Assembly (NCBI GenBank): GCA_964058845.1
Contig: CAXKVR010000203.1
Span: 1 to 64,000 of the forward strand
DNA: 64,000 bases
Direction of reading: 5' to 3'
From: Carex sylvatica
Lineage: Eukaryota; Streptophyta; Magnoliopsida; Poales; Cyperaceae
Below the pieces are notes generated by a model that had not been told where the DNA came from, ran no database searches, and saw nothing but the letters and a program-made list of their open reading frames with translations. This document shows, piece by piece, positions 1-11,740 of the stretch; within the stretch, counting starts at the first letter, position 1, and the number at the start of each line of letters is the position of its first letter. The position numbers and the translations under genes are program-made.

Positions 1-1482
1 GAAAATAAATTTGTAATGGAAAATACAAATTATAATTGGGTTCTTCTTCCACTCAATCATCGATCTCCAATTGCCTCCACATGTTCGCATTTCCACAAAA
101 AAAAAAAAGTTGCACCTAGTTAACAAATATAAAAGTTAATAATGGCAGGTACATTATTTAAAAAAAATGACAAACTACAATTTCAAATAGAGATCTTCAA
201 TATGAATTAATTGAGGTGATATTATTATTAATAATTGTACCTCGGATCTAGCGTATTGTTCTGATCAGGTACAGTACCAAATACTAAATAAGGTATCAGA
301 TTTATAAATTTTGTACTCTTTTTTGAATTAATTTTTACCTATTTACCATGGCCATAGAAGAGCTAGTGGTAATAAACAAGCACTAAGGGACAAAATAATG
401 TCACTTTCTGATGCTGATCAGGGATCAGATTGAAAATGGGGCAAAAGTTCAAGACTTCAAACCAATCTCTTTTGAAATTATTAAGATATAAGAAACTTTT
501 TGTTGATCATGACCTCAGAACCTGACCAGGGACTATAGCCTTTGGGACCCAATAAAATATTATCCAAGTTGTGGCCAGTGGGTTCCACTATTATACCTTT
601 CAAAAAAATTATGAAGAGCATATTTCATTTAGACCCTCATCTTTTTTGTTGTATTCACAATGGATTATTTAATGTTTTTAAATTAATCAGTGCATGGAAC
701 TTTTGTTTGTTATTGTTTGAGTGAATTATTATTCTACCTACGCTACTTGTTAGTTAATGTAACTGATACAATGATTCTATTAAAAAATAATTTCAAAGAG
801 TGCAACAATGTTATACATAAGTTAGGACATGTTAGATATTTTTTCATATGTTAGAACAATAAAGTATCCCAAATATATATATAGCACTCAATTAATATAC
901 TATTCAGTTGGTTATAGTTTTTTGAAAAACATATATTTTTCCCTAACAATATTTATATATGATTTATTTAGTGGGTCTTTTAAACTATTTTTTTCAGTTC
1001 AATTCTATAACATTATACTAATAATTGATTGATGGGTTTCAGTCAAGTAAAACAAAAAAGATTAAGAATCTTAATTAGATGTTCAAGGATAATATGAGCA
1101 AATTTTCAAAATAGTGAGGGGTCTTTTTGAGAGGTTCTCAATATCATATACAAACAATAATAGCTTATAGGAATTATTTTATACACCTCCTTTAGATGGG
1201 AAAAAAGATAATAAATTTAGGTTGAGGCCCACATATATAATTTATTAATCTCCTGAAAGCTATTGGGAATCAAAATATCACTATCTTAGCATAGACTATA
1301 CTAACTCTAGAAATTTTAATGTAAAAATAAAATATTTCCTTTCCTTTTTTGAGTTTGAACAAATAAACTCGCCAATGATTGAACAAGATAGAAGAATTAA
1401 CCATATCAAAATAAAAAAATTCACAAGTTACATACAAATTCAAATTTATAGAACAAAAATTTGTATGAGAGTGATAAACTAA
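1..1482. other. AT-rich flank downstream of FLZ exon 1
   Basis: No convincing gene is visible on either strand. If the FLZ gene at 1484-2083 is still spliced, this stretch would be its intron, and the second exon would lie at the far left edge or outside the window. The open frames here are short, AT-driven and lack family resemblance. Confidence 0.5.
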
Positions 1483-1483
1483 C

Positions 1484-2083
1484 CTAATAAATTGCATTTT
1501 CATTGCCTTGTCCATGGTTCTTCTTGCATGCATGGCATGATGTCAACAATTCATCTAATTTCAAACCACCAAGATCACCATTTATAACACAATCATCAAA
1601 AATATGTGTAGTTCTTGGATTAGGCCCATGTGAGATGACACAAGTATACTCCTCCGACCGATCAGTTTCAGTTTCGTTCGGGCTAACTATGTACCGTCGC
1701 ACCGGCGAAAGCAAAGCCAACTGGGTCTCTTTGTTCTTCACACCAAACTCCATTGAAGGGATTTGGATCTTTAGTTGTGACCCAAACAAAACCATACGTC
1801 TGTCTTTCTTCGGCGAATTGAAGAGATTGTGTTGATCATCATCTAGTGCTTCGGCAAGGCCGAGTGAAGGAAGTTTCTTCTGAGTTGAATTGGAGATAGA
1901 AGGGTTAGAAATGAAAGGCATGACTTTAGAGTCAAGTATAGAAGTTGGGCTCATTGTAGAATCATTTTCTGAAAATATTTTTGGAGGTATACCCATGAAG
2001 AGCCTTGGAGAGGGAAAGAGGGAGGATGACATGGTTTTGTTTTGGTTTTTAGTTGGAGACATGAGAGGATGAGGTTCAGACAT
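1484..2083 (-). CDS. FCS-like zinc finger (FLZ/DUF581) protein, MARD1-like, exon 1; frame apparently broken at the splice site
   Basis: FLZ proteins are plant-specific adaptors that bind SnRK1 kinase subunits and act in sugar, energy and ABA signalling. I start at the ATG at 2083 because the MARD1-like N-terminus begins near there and the upstream in-frame ATG (2221) would translate an (AG)n tract that looks like 5' UTR. The 199 residues show MARD1-family blocks in order: SPRLF near 25, SILD, RMVLFGSQLKIQIP near 96-109, and YTCVISHGPNP followed by TTHIFD. The first FLZ cysteine pair is C183-H-A-C186. After GQG the frame reads NENAIY and stops with TAG at 1486-1484, immediately followed by a good donor GTTAGT. 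In the family this place reads roughly G-K-D-I-Y-M-Y-R with an intron at the R codon. The second Cys pair of the zinc finger would be in exon 2, which I cannot find. The gene is either a pseudogene or carries a one-base error (see findings). Confidence 0.75.
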   Translation of the reverse strand: MSEPHPLMSPTKNQNKTMSSSLFPSPRLFMGIPPKIFSENDSTMSPTSILDSKVMPFISNPSISNSTQKKLPSLGLAEALDDDQHNLFNSPKKDRRMVLFGSQLKIQIPSMEFGVKNKETQLALLSPVRRYIVSPNETETDRSEEYTCVISHGPNPRTTHIFDDCVINGDLGGLKLDELLTSCHACKKNHGQGNENAIY

Positions 2084-2148
2084 TAGGCAAGAAGAGAGAG
2101 AGAAGAGGGGAGTTGATCTTCTTAGTTTGTAGGAAAATTGAAAGCTAA

Positions 2149-2174
2149 AGAGAGAGAGAGAGAGAGAGAGAGAG
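2149..2174. repeat. (AG)n microsatellite in the FLZ 5' leader
   Basis: A pure AG run lies just upstream of the chosen FLZ start (CT-rich on the sense strand). CT-rich 5' leaders are common in plant genes, which supports a start downstream of it. Confidence 0.8.
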
Positions 2175-2816
2175 ATGTATTGATGTGTACTTAAGACTAT
2201 CTTGCTCAGAGTCAAAACCAAGCTTTAATTTGTGTAATATAATTGATTAAGAGAAAAGAGACAATGCTCTAAGCACCAATCATTGCATTTCTTGAAAGAG
2301 CCATGAAGGGTTCACCTAAAGAAGGAAGCAATGTTTAAAGGTGGAGACTCACCAGAAAGCAAAACGAAGAGAGAGAGAGTCTATGAAGTGCACTCTTTTG
2401 TCAAAAAAAATTAACTATATTCTAAAGTTGTACGGAGGGAATAATACATATCTGTTTATTTATACTAAAAGGCCAACTCATGAGTAGCGAAAATACTTAT
2501 TTTATAAAGATTAATATAATATATTTGGGTATGTACTTACCTTTAGAGTACAAAATTTATATAAATATGCACCCAAACGGTGAGTGAATAACATGGCAAA
2601 TCACTGAATGTATTTAAATTTCAACTGTTCCCAAAGAGGAAAAGAACCCTTTTTTTTTTTTTTTTGATTTGAACAATTGGAATTCTTAGCTAGCTAGTCA
2701 TCATTTGTGCTTTAGATCTTTCATATGTGGATAGATCTATACTTGCCATTTATACAACCGTTCAATGTTAGATCATAGATCCTTTTTTTTATGAAATATG
2801 AATAAGAGGAGCATGG

Positions 2817-3013
2817 AGTGAAGGGTCTGATGAGCATCGGATCAAATTCGGTCCGATATTTGATCTAAGATGTTAGATTCCCAATGATATATATTTATGC
2901 GACAATTAAAATATAGACAGCTAAACTTGATGCACAAATCTCAATGCCGATCTAAACGGTTCAAATCAAACATCAAGCCGAATTTATTCCGATACCCATC
3001 GAACCCCCTTTGA
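2817..3013. repeat. Small inverted-repeat element (MITE-like)
   Basis: The ends form an imperfect inverted repeat of about 35 bp: GATGAGCATCGGATCAAATT on the left pairs with the complement of the segment ending near CGAACCCCCTTT on the right. No target-site duplication is clear, so the superfamily is not assigned. Confidence 0.45.
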
Positions 3014-4500
3014 TCACGGCACTAAATTGTGGTGCTCAATTCATTAACAGAGGTTAGTTGATTGTATGGGCTTAAACAAAAGGAGGCTAATAACATTTTA
3101 GTTAAATGATTTATTGGGCCAAGGTCTTCATAGGCCCAAAAGGTTGTGTATTGACAAACTAAAAGCCCATATATAGCATGCACGCAAACAATTAAGTTTA
3201 ATTAAGACTTGAAACAATCTACAAATAAAATAAAGCAGCTTAATATTAACCTAAATTTGAATGGGAGAAAATTAAAAGGCAAATGCATTTTATAATGGAA
3301 ATGCCTTTTTATAAAAATTGTCCAACTTTCTCATTTCTTGTCTTTAATTTATTATGTTCCTCTGCCACATTCACTATGTTCCTTCAATTTTTATTACAAC
3401 CATGCATATATATATATATATTATTTATTCATCTTGTTATCTTTTCTCATTGGTGTACAAATTGACAAAATTTGTGAGATTCTTCTCAAAAAAAATTGAA
3501 CGAATAAAGAATTATAGTAGCAAGTCTTACTATAGTGACCAGTGAGTGCACTTCATCAGTCAATTATGAGTAAAAAGAGAGCTCTATATATTATATATAA
3601 TTAATTCTCTGTTAAATATAGTTTAAGTATAGGTTTATATTATTTTGACCATGATATCTAATCCTTCTCATAGGATTTAAGTAGGTAAATAAACTAGTGC
3701 TAGTGCCTAGAGGCTAAAAATAAATCAAGCAATATCAATCAACTATCAAGTTAACCTATGCACTAATTTAATAAGGTCTTATCAAAGAAAATATAATAAA
3801 ATGATTTAGGTATTGAGTTGGCACATATCAATCAAGCGGTGGAAGCGGCTGAATTTTATATTTTTCTAATACTTAAAAAAAAAATCATGAATAACAGAAA
3901 AACAAGAGCATGTGGGGGCACATGTAGGTTGTTAAAATAAAATTTTGAGAAAAAAAAATCAGGAAAAAAACAATGATATCTACCAATGAAATTATGTTTG
4001 CATGAAAGAGCACTGGGCATCTCCCATGTGACCAATCATGCAACCGTTCTTCTTTGGTGGATTGATATCATTGAACCGTTGAGAGAAACATATATCAACA
4101 TAAATAGAAAGGTATTAAATATTCTCTTTGATTGTTTTGGTGCTGTGTTTTCTTTGGATTGTAGTGTATCATATTCATACAATTTGAGTAGAGTAGAAGG
4201 GATTTTATTGCATGGCTAAAAGTAGCACTATAATTAATTAATGGAATGATATATAGCTAACTTAATGAGTCAATATAACACTAATAATTAAGCACTATAG
4301 TTTAATTATTCATATATAATAAATAACAATAATGGAGTGTGGACATTAATTTTGACTTTCCTACTCCTAAAATAATCCAATTTTAAATATATGGAGTCCA
4401 ATTTGGGACAACAACGCTGTAAATTTTCCCCACTTTTATGGCTAAAAATATTAACTAGGCTTTTCTTTAAATTCACAAAGCTCTTTAGTGATTTTAACTT
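3014..4500. other. Intergenic DNA without recognisable genes
   Basis: Very AT-rich sequence with a (TA)n run near 3408-3422. The small open frames (for example 3283-3465 and 3986-4219) show no conserved motif, and I see no paired ends of a mobile element. Confidence 0.5.
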
Positions 4501-4509
4501 AAAAAATAT

Positions 4510-4850
4510 CGAATTGATTTCAAACAATAAATCTAAAGTTTCAGATTACTAAATTGATTTGCTTTACGAGTTAAGCGTTTATATGTCAAATTTATATATT
4601 ATGAAATTAATTTAGTACAAAGTAAAATTGTCAAAACAGAGAAGGTTTAGAAGTAAATTTTAAATATTAATTTTTCATTATTTTTTTACCGATTCATTTT
4701 ATAGTAAAATAATTAGCAATATTAAGAATATTATATGTAAATGAATTATTCGTAAAGTAGATTAGTTTCAAGTATTTGAATTCGTTATTTCATACCCAAT
4801 TTGTTAGGTTTTTGAGTTATGTTCACCAAGTCCACACTAGTGAGCTTAAT
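4510..4850. repeat. Degenerate copy of foldback family B
   Basis: The block keeps the family B word order seen in the better copies at 6533 and 42011: a TTCAAA...AAATC segment, a ...TTTACGAG... segment near 4565, a stretch resembling GAAATTAATTTAGTA, then its inverted counterpart near 4690-4830. It is strongly eroded. Confidence 0.45.
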
Positions 4851-4930
4851 TATGAACCCAAAAAATTTATTAATATTAACAAAAAAATTCAAAATTTAAC
4901 AATATATGTTTTCGTAATTAAAATATTCTC

Positions 4931-5655
4931 TGGATTTGAGTTTTTTTTATTAAAATATAAAATGTTATAATTTATTTATTTTTTGTATTAAAATATTAGA
5001 AACATTTTATATATTTAAAAAAAAATAAAGATGGAATATTATATAATTTCATTTATTAAAAAGATTATGACAAATAAGCTGAATCAACATTTTTCATGTC
5101 GGATATTTTACGGCTATAAGAGAAATTAAAATATTTCTTTGTGTGTTATTTAAAAATAATAAAAATATTCGAATCTGAGTTATCAATTCCGATTCAAAGT
5201 CACCTATGAGTAAATAAATGAAATATTTTGGTCCTTCTAGTACATTTAAATTCTCAGACATTGTATCTATTTTGAAAAAAAAATTGATAAAAAATCATTT
5301 CGTCTGACTTTTGTCAGAGCAAATTATTATTTTTTCAAAAATAGAAGGACCACAATATTTTTATTATTTATCTAGAATTTATTTTTGTACTAGGATCAAT
5401 AACTCAGATTCAAATCATTTTTTTTCAACAACAAACAAAAAAAAAAAAAAATTTCTTACAGCCGCAAAAAAATCGGCCTAAAAAATGTTGATCCGAGTTA
5501 TTTGTCACTGTCTTTCTAATAAATAAAATTATATAGTATTTCATCTATTAAAAAATATGTATAATATTTATAATATTTTAATACAATAAATAAATAAATC
5601 ATAGCATTTTATATTTTAACTAAAAAAAGAGAAAAAAAACCTCAAATCCGGAGTA
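4931..5655. repeat. Long inverted repeat, possibly MULE-like non-autonomous element
   Basis: Two arms of about 300 bp (roughly 4931-5242 and 5338-5655) are reverse complements of each other. Shared words include GGATTTGAG at the outer ends, TTTATTTATT with GTATTAAAATATTA, GATCAACATTTTT-like and GGTCCTTCTA. Long arms and a short unpaired middle suggest a Mutator-type MITE, but I could not find a 9-bp target duplication, so the class is inference. Confidence 0.5.
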
Positions 5656-5858
5656 TAATTATTTGGAAATCTAAATCCGGAAAATTATTCGTTGGATCCA
5701 ATTTAACCGAGGCGCCCCTAGATTCGAAGAATAATTTTTTGGAAAGAAGGCCTGGATCCTCCGGATCGGACATATTTTGAATTTTCTCGAATTTAAGTAG
5801 TGCAGAATGTTAAATTTTATAATTTTTTTGAATATTAATAAAAAATTCAGCTTAAGAA

Positions 5859-6033
5859 CACATACAAAAATATGTCACTATCTGCGAGGATAAAAATGCT
5901 TTTTGCCGATGGTATTTTGGCGGATACTCCTGTTAATATTATCGATATGCTCAGAAATAATACTTTTTTTGTTGGTATACCTTCATGAAAAGTCACTTTT
6001 TATCTTCGCAGATAGTGGCATATTTTTGTAGTG
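5859..6033. mobile_element. CACTA-like MITE, about 175 bp
   Basis: The right end reads as CACTACAAAAATATGCCACT on the complementary strand, the classical CACTA start. The left end is CACATACAAAAATATGTCAC. The terminal inverted repeats extend about 37 bp through TATCTGCGA(A/G)GATAAAAA. A matching 3-bp target duplication is not evident. Confidence 0.6.
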
Positions 6034-6329
6034 TTAAAATGAATTAACAAACAATTCATATTTTTATTTTTGAGATTAATTAAGGAATATGGATTCAAAA
6101 ATTATGTCTATAGTTCCAAACTCTGACCGGAGTTTGAAGCTCCAATCTCTCTATTTTTCAGAATTTATGAATTTATTCATCAATTTAGATCCAAACTCTG
6201 ACCCAATGCTTCTGATCTATGTATACAAATTAAGCAGGGAACCAAAACAGGCAACATCCCTTGTCATTAATTCTAATGCTGTTATTTTTGAAATCTATAT
6301 TTATTTTTACTTGTGCAAAATTATGTTTT

Positions 6330-6359
6330 AATTGTCCACAATTAAAATTGTGGACAATT
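6330..6359. repeat. Perfect short palindrome
   Basis: A 14-base word, AATTGTCCACAATT, is followed after two bases by its exact reverse complement. There is no U-tract or gene context that would make it a functional terminator. It may be the tip of an old transposon or a hairpin-forming fold. Confidence 0.6.
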
Positions 6360-6532
6360 TTTGTTGATACACCTACTGACACGTCTCTTGGCATTATGCA
6401 GATAAGTAAAGTAAACAGATTCAAGAGCAACAGTTAGAAAATATTTATTATCAAATTTAAAAGACTAACAGTTATATAATTTTTTTATCTTTCGCACAGT
6501 ATTAAATTATCAATGGCATCTCAATGAAGAGT

Positions 6533-6931
6533 TTGGCTAGTATAACATCAGTGTCATTTTAACCTATATAACACCAACTCTAAAACCTATCAAATTAACT
6601 TCAAATGGTAAATCCAAACCGTTCAAACCGATCTACTTCATTAGTTGTGCATTTATATGCAAAATTTATAACTTTTTGAATTTATTTAGTATTAGATCAA
6701 GCGATCAAATATGTGAGATTTTAAGTTAATTTTAATACATTAATTTTTCAATATTTTTACCACTTGATTTGATACTAAAATAACTCGAAAATATAAATTT
6801 TTTGTATGTAAACGCATTACACATAATATAAATTGGTTTGAACGGTTTGAATTTATCGTTTGAAGTCGATTTGATAGGTTTTAGAGTTGATGTTATATAG
6901 GTTGAAATGACACTGATGTTATAATAGCCAA
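6533..6931. mobile_element. Foldback MITE, family B
   Basis: The ends TTGGCTAGTATAACATCAG and its complement (one mismatch) enclose about 400 bp. The inverted arms continue inward for at least 60 bp through CCTATATAACACCAACTC-like and CTAAAACCTATCAAATT-like sequence. The inner part matches the family B elements at 36106 and 42011 in word order. Confidence 0.65.
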
Positions 6932-7702
6932 TCTCCTCAATGAATGTACTGTACAAACAAGGATCTGACTGTTACATAGGAGAAAGCCGTGTCCGTGTCA
7001 GGGAAGTTCACAGACACGGATTCGCTTCATCTCTGATTGTATACACATTCCCTGGATTATTGATCTGAACTGTTCATTTTGATTCGAATGCATGGTCCCT
7101 GGAGGTTAACCCTCTAATTGTGTTAACAATTAACATGTCATTTATTTTGATGTAGTATTTAAACAAAAATAATAGATTATATTAGAAATATATTATATCA
7201 AAATTATGAATTTTGAGAAAAGTTCAAAATCCTTAATTTTTTATGTTGTACCTCCATAATACCTCCACTTCTTAATTTTCTAAATAACATATTTTGAAAC
7301 TATTCAAATGTTAAAATAAAACGATTTAGATGTAATCGCTATTTTTTCTTTACATGCACATAAAAATATTATTTTTCGATTTGGTTTCAATATGAATAAA
7401 TAAACTGAAAAATGATTGTACATAAGTTCTTCACGTCAGAGCACACTTACAAGCTCTTGATCTCAATTAAAATAAAGTCGAAATATCGTAATATCTTACA
7501 TATGCATAAAGAGAATAATATATATATCATATTTAACCGTTTTATTTTGCTATATAAATTTAACTTTAAAGTATTAAATTTTTAAAAATAGAAAAATAAA
7601 AATTGAAATATTTGAACTTATGATATGCCAAATTGAATTGTAGAGGAGATGAATCCTAGATGATCTCACGTGTGAGCAACTTTGGACCATGCCAGTTTGC
7701 CA
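6932..7702. other. Intergenic DNA
   Basis: AT-rich with no recognisable genes. A somewhat higher-GC patch at 6970-7110 does not contain a long open frame. Confidence 0.45.
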
Positions 7703-7858
7703 CTATGTCTGTGCCTTGTGCAAACGTCCATCAGCAAGGATCACATGGCCTTCTTTGTCAAGCCTAGATTCTCTACAAATTTCCATTATTTCATCTATAG
7801 GTCTTTCTAACTGATCACACTTCACAAGTGCCTCTGTTGCCTTTTGTATGTCATGGCT
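7703..7858 (-). pseudogene. Unrecognised coding-like fragment (possible last exon)
   Basis: The complementary strand from 7858 reads about 50 codons of charged, helix-like protein ending in TAG at 7705-7703. It contains KATEALVKC, QLERPIDEIMEICRES and KEGHVILADGRL. Its composition is unlike the surrounding AT-rich translations. There is no in-frame ATG at its start, and a stop lies a few codons upstream, but an AG suitable as a splice acceptor lies right before it. I do not recognise the family. It could be the 3' exon of a decayed gene or a fragment carried by a transposon. Confidence 0.35.
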
Positions 7859-10002
7859 CCAAACTTTTTATTTATACCATAATTCAAAAAATAATAAACC
7901 AAAACACTCTAATTTGGTGAATTCGGAAATCACCGGACCGCCAAAAGCCCCTGCGGCCTTAAAAACTGGAGGTCTCCTTAGCGGCCCCATTTTTTTTTTT
8001 TTTTTATTAAGTGACAATTAGAAATTTTTGGTTTAAAGCCCTGCTGCATAAAGCCAAAAATTATCTCGCTAGATGTGACACAGAAAATAAGATTTTTTAT
8101 TTTTAGTTTGTCTTAATAAAATTTCTTAAAAGAAAAAATGGACCCATATTTCATTTGGAAGTCCCTTGACTGGAGCCGTAGAACCAATTGACGGCCTCTA
8201 ATTTTGGAGGCTACAGAACGGTTTGATGACCTGGATATTTCTCAAACTTCTCATTATCTGAAGTTGTTTGGTTTTTTTTTTTTGTGATTATGGTTTAAAT
8301 AAAAATTTCGGGTCATGGGTTATGTATTTGTGTGTGTGTTTTTGTTTTTGTTTTTTGAAAGAGATAAAATCTACCTTTTATAATTTCAACATTCAAAATC
8401 TAACCTATAATTTTAAACACGAAGAACATTGTTTTTTTCTCAGCAGAAATGTTAATTCTCGACTTGAGATGTGTGTACAGCTGAATGGGTAGTTAAATTG
8501 ACGATGTCATTCCTAGTTGATTTTTTTAGAATGAAAAGAAATAAAACTTAGACCATTTGTATTATTACACAAAATAAAAAGACATGGTTATTATCTATTG
8601 GGTGTAAAATATATTTAAAATCTAAAAATAAAAATTTGATTCTATTATAAGACTTGTGTTAATAAGATTACCTGAAATATATTATGTGACAGGAAGTATG
8701 CTAATAAATTGGATTTGTATGGATATGTCATGTTTAGTACATTATTTATTGATTTGTGTTCAGTTTGGAATTTTGAGATGAACAAAAGATGAAGTTAGAT
8801 TATGTGGTATTTTATTTTTTGAGTATGGGTTAATTGACAACTTTTTTTTATAAAAAAGAACTTGACTTAATTATGTAGTGTTTTTTTTTTTTTTTTTACT
8901 TTTAAATTTAAATTTGAGCACCAAATTTTAAGTATGACCCCCATTTTTCTAAAAATAAGCAATTGAAATTAGATATTATGATATACAACCAGCAAAGTCA
9001 TATCACAGATCATCATTGAAAAATTGTCAATTGTATGCTATGTCACAGAGAAAGCGCCACATAAAGTCAGGTCTAAATTTGCATCCTCCCCCCAGTGATA
9101 TTGATATTTAATATACTGTTTTATTAAAAAAAACTAATGACATTTATTTATGTGTTCCTGTGTCCTTCCTTTAATTTCGCACATCCATTTTGTCAGATAA
9201 TTTTGCCTATACAGGCTGCAGCCCACAGAATTTATGTTTCATCCAATAATGCAGCAATCACATCATGTGGGCTGCTCAGAAAAATAAAAGAAGTCTTTTT
9301 TTTGGAAACAAATCTGCTGGAATCATCATGAATTTCTGAAATTCTCAATTCAATCATCTATATATTTCAAAATTTGTACATAAAAAACTGTATGCTTTGA
9401 GATTCCTGTATAAAAAAATTTAGATGGTTAAATTTAGAATTTCCGGGTCTCTAAAATCCTCAAGAATTTCCAAAGATTTAATTCCATTTTTTTAGATAAC
9501 AACAACAGTAACAATAATAAAATCTTTAAGTTTTAATAAATTGAGATAAATTAGAAATAAAATTTAATCCAAGTCACAAAAATATGGTAGGATTTCAATT
9601 CTATAAAAGAGACTGGATTTTTAAGTTGGTTCGCTATGCTTTATCACAATCTTCATCCTGTTTTCTAACTTGAAACATGCTGCATAGAAACTACACATGC
9701 GGAGTTGGTATATGTTTTTTAAAATAAAAACTTCTAAATATGAACATTAATTTTTTCAATATCTATTACGAAAATTAAATATGCATAAAGAGACATCATC
9801 TATCACCACCTGTATTAGATCCATTAACAAATATTTATTTTTAATAAAAAAGAAGATTATATAATTTTTTACATTTTTATTTGTTTATCTTTTTTAATAA
9901 TAGAAAAGCTTTATAGGTATCTCATCATATTATATCTAGCAGAACATAAATCTAAAATCATCTAAAAAAATAGCTTATCATGTAAGCTCAATATATATAT
10001 AT
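7859..10002. other. Intergenic DNA, AT-rich
   Basis: No gene is supported. Poly-T runs occur at 7990-8005 and 8879-8898. Around 9215-9275 a short pair GCAGCCCACA / TGTGGGCTGC forms an inverted repeat, but nothing longer. The frame at 8268-8492 is low in complexity. Confidence 0.45.
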
Positions 10003-10130
10003 AGAGAGAGGGTTAGATATTCTACTTTCATAAGTATATGTTTCATAAGTATAAGTATATGTGAGCATATTCTTATAACTTGTTTTTGCATTATGCATGC
10101 ATGACTTGCAGGTGTTGAGTTATTGTTTAG
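10003..10130. repeat. Left-end remnant of a foldback family A element
   Basis: A (TA)n(GA)n tract at 9987-10010 leads into GGTTAGATATTCTAC and then a GAGCATATTCTTATAACTTG segment that resembles the left arm of the intact hairpin at 11741. No right arm is present nearby. Confidence 0.4.
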
Positions 10131-10647
10131 TTTTGCTGGTGCAAGGAGTTTCCCATTAAGAAAAAATATATACTTTTATTTTTGCTTGTGACACAAAGAC
10201 AAATGCATTAGAATTAATGTAAGTATACAATTGAGCCACATAGGCAGTCTAACAGGAAGTATATATGTCTCCTTTTCTTGCCAGATAGGAAACTTGTTTT
10301 TCATTATCTATCCAGCTTTAAATAAAAATACAGATATATCTTTGCTTCTTCATACCATTGTTTATAAAAAATATATATATATATTTAAGTAATTAAGATG
10401 TCTGTTTGATTAATGAAAGAATGTTATTAGCTTGCTGCTACTTTTTATATAAAAATAGAGAAACAAAAAAAATATATATTCCCCAGATGGCCTGTAGTGA
10501 TTGAACAAACTAGATTGAGAATATCAGATGAGACCAAACATATATACAGCAATATTGTACACATCATTCATTAATATCCCCTTTGCCATTTTTTTGTTTT
10601 TTGTTTTGGTATATATATTTTGATAAAGAAAGACACCTACCAATAGA

Positions 10648-10850
10648 GGCGGAGGGAGTAAGAGTCAATGGGATCAATTAATTGATCCCCATTTGTTTTT
10701 AAAAAATTTGTATTTATATACAATTTTCTATATAATTTAGAATAAAATGCTACTGATACGGTAAATTGACTCTCATTTGCAGCATAAAAATTTTATATGA
10801 TTGACTCCCATTCGCGATTGATTCCCATAGTCAAAAAATCTGACTCCGCC
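10648..10850. mobile_element. Short MITE with GGCGGAG ends
   Basis: GGCGGAGGGAGTAAGAGTCA on the left is answered on the right by a complement that reads GGCGGAGTCAG, with inner AATGGGA(T/A)TCAAT words also inverted. Ends of the GGGGCGGAGCCAG type are common on plant MITEs. No clear target duplication was found. Confidence 0.4.
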
Positions 10851-10909
10851 CTGCCTACCAAGTTATTTGTTTTGTTGTGACTTTGTGTAATATTTTGCAT
10901 TTTTTTAAT

Positions 10910-11530
10910 AATCAATATAAAGTGTCTTGTTAATAATTCATTTCCCTTTTGTACACACTTGGACACACTTAGGTTAAATAATTCAATCATTTCCCTTTTG
11001 TACACACTTGGACACACTTGAGTTAAAATTTTGTCCTTGGTTGTCTCTTCATTACTCATCAGGACATATAAATTAGATGTGAGCAATACAAAATATATAA
11101 ACATTTTATTAGATAAAATATTTATTTTGATTATTTTGTCTCTTCATTATTTATATATTTTGAAACATTCAGTAGATTGAAGATTTATCAAAATCTAGTC
11201 AAATAATTTATATTTTACAAAATAATTTTCAAGACTAGTCAAGATGTGCCATGCAAAATTAATTATAGTTAACTAACTAGGTCATAAATTCATAAATAAT
11301 TTAATCATTTCTCTTTTTGTACACACTTGGATTAAATATTTTTCCTTGGTTGTCTCTTCATTACTCATCAGGACATGTTAAGTAATACATAAAAAATATT
11401 ATAAATATTCAGTTGATAAAAGATTTATCAAAATCTAGCTAGTCAAATAATTTGTATTAAATTTACAATTAATATTGAGTTTGAAGACTAGTCGATCAAG
11501 ATGTGCCATATACAAAATTCTAGTCAATTA
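10910..11530. repeat. Tandem segmental duplication (two diverged copies of roughly 300 bp)
   Basis: Copy 1 (about 10960-11275) and copy 2 (about 11285-11530) share, in the same order, TTTGTACACACTTGGA, CCTTGGTTGTCTCTTC with ATTACTCATCAGGACAT, GATTTATCAAAATCTAG and AAGATGTGCCAT. Inside copy 1 the TTGTACACACTTGGACACAC word is itself doubled. Confidence 0.6.
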
Positions 11531-11740
11531 ATTTGTCATTTTTTTTCTTCCAATTTTCTTGAAAGGAGATGTAATAGTTTTTTTTTTTTAATTCTCAGGG
11601 AAATTCATTACTTTGTATATAAATTAATATCTTTGATTGCTGTATGATTACTGATTCTACTAATTAATAAATTAATGTATCGTTTTGTCACTTTGACCTT
11701 TAATTAGCAATAGAATATATATATATATATATATATATAT

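Noticed and set aside
60..115. Possible exon 2 of the FLZ gene on the minus strand (an AG followed by a translation with F-V-E-M-R and, in another frame, RQLEIDD)
   Set aside because: The resemblance to the FLZ consensus needs frame changes and is dominated by a poly-T tract; the zinc cysteines are absent.
1484..1512. GC-AG donor (CAAG|GC) inside the FLZ exon as a way to avoid the stop
   Set aside because: The family intron lies at the Y-R codon further on, and a standard donor is present there. A one-base shift explains the sequence more simply.
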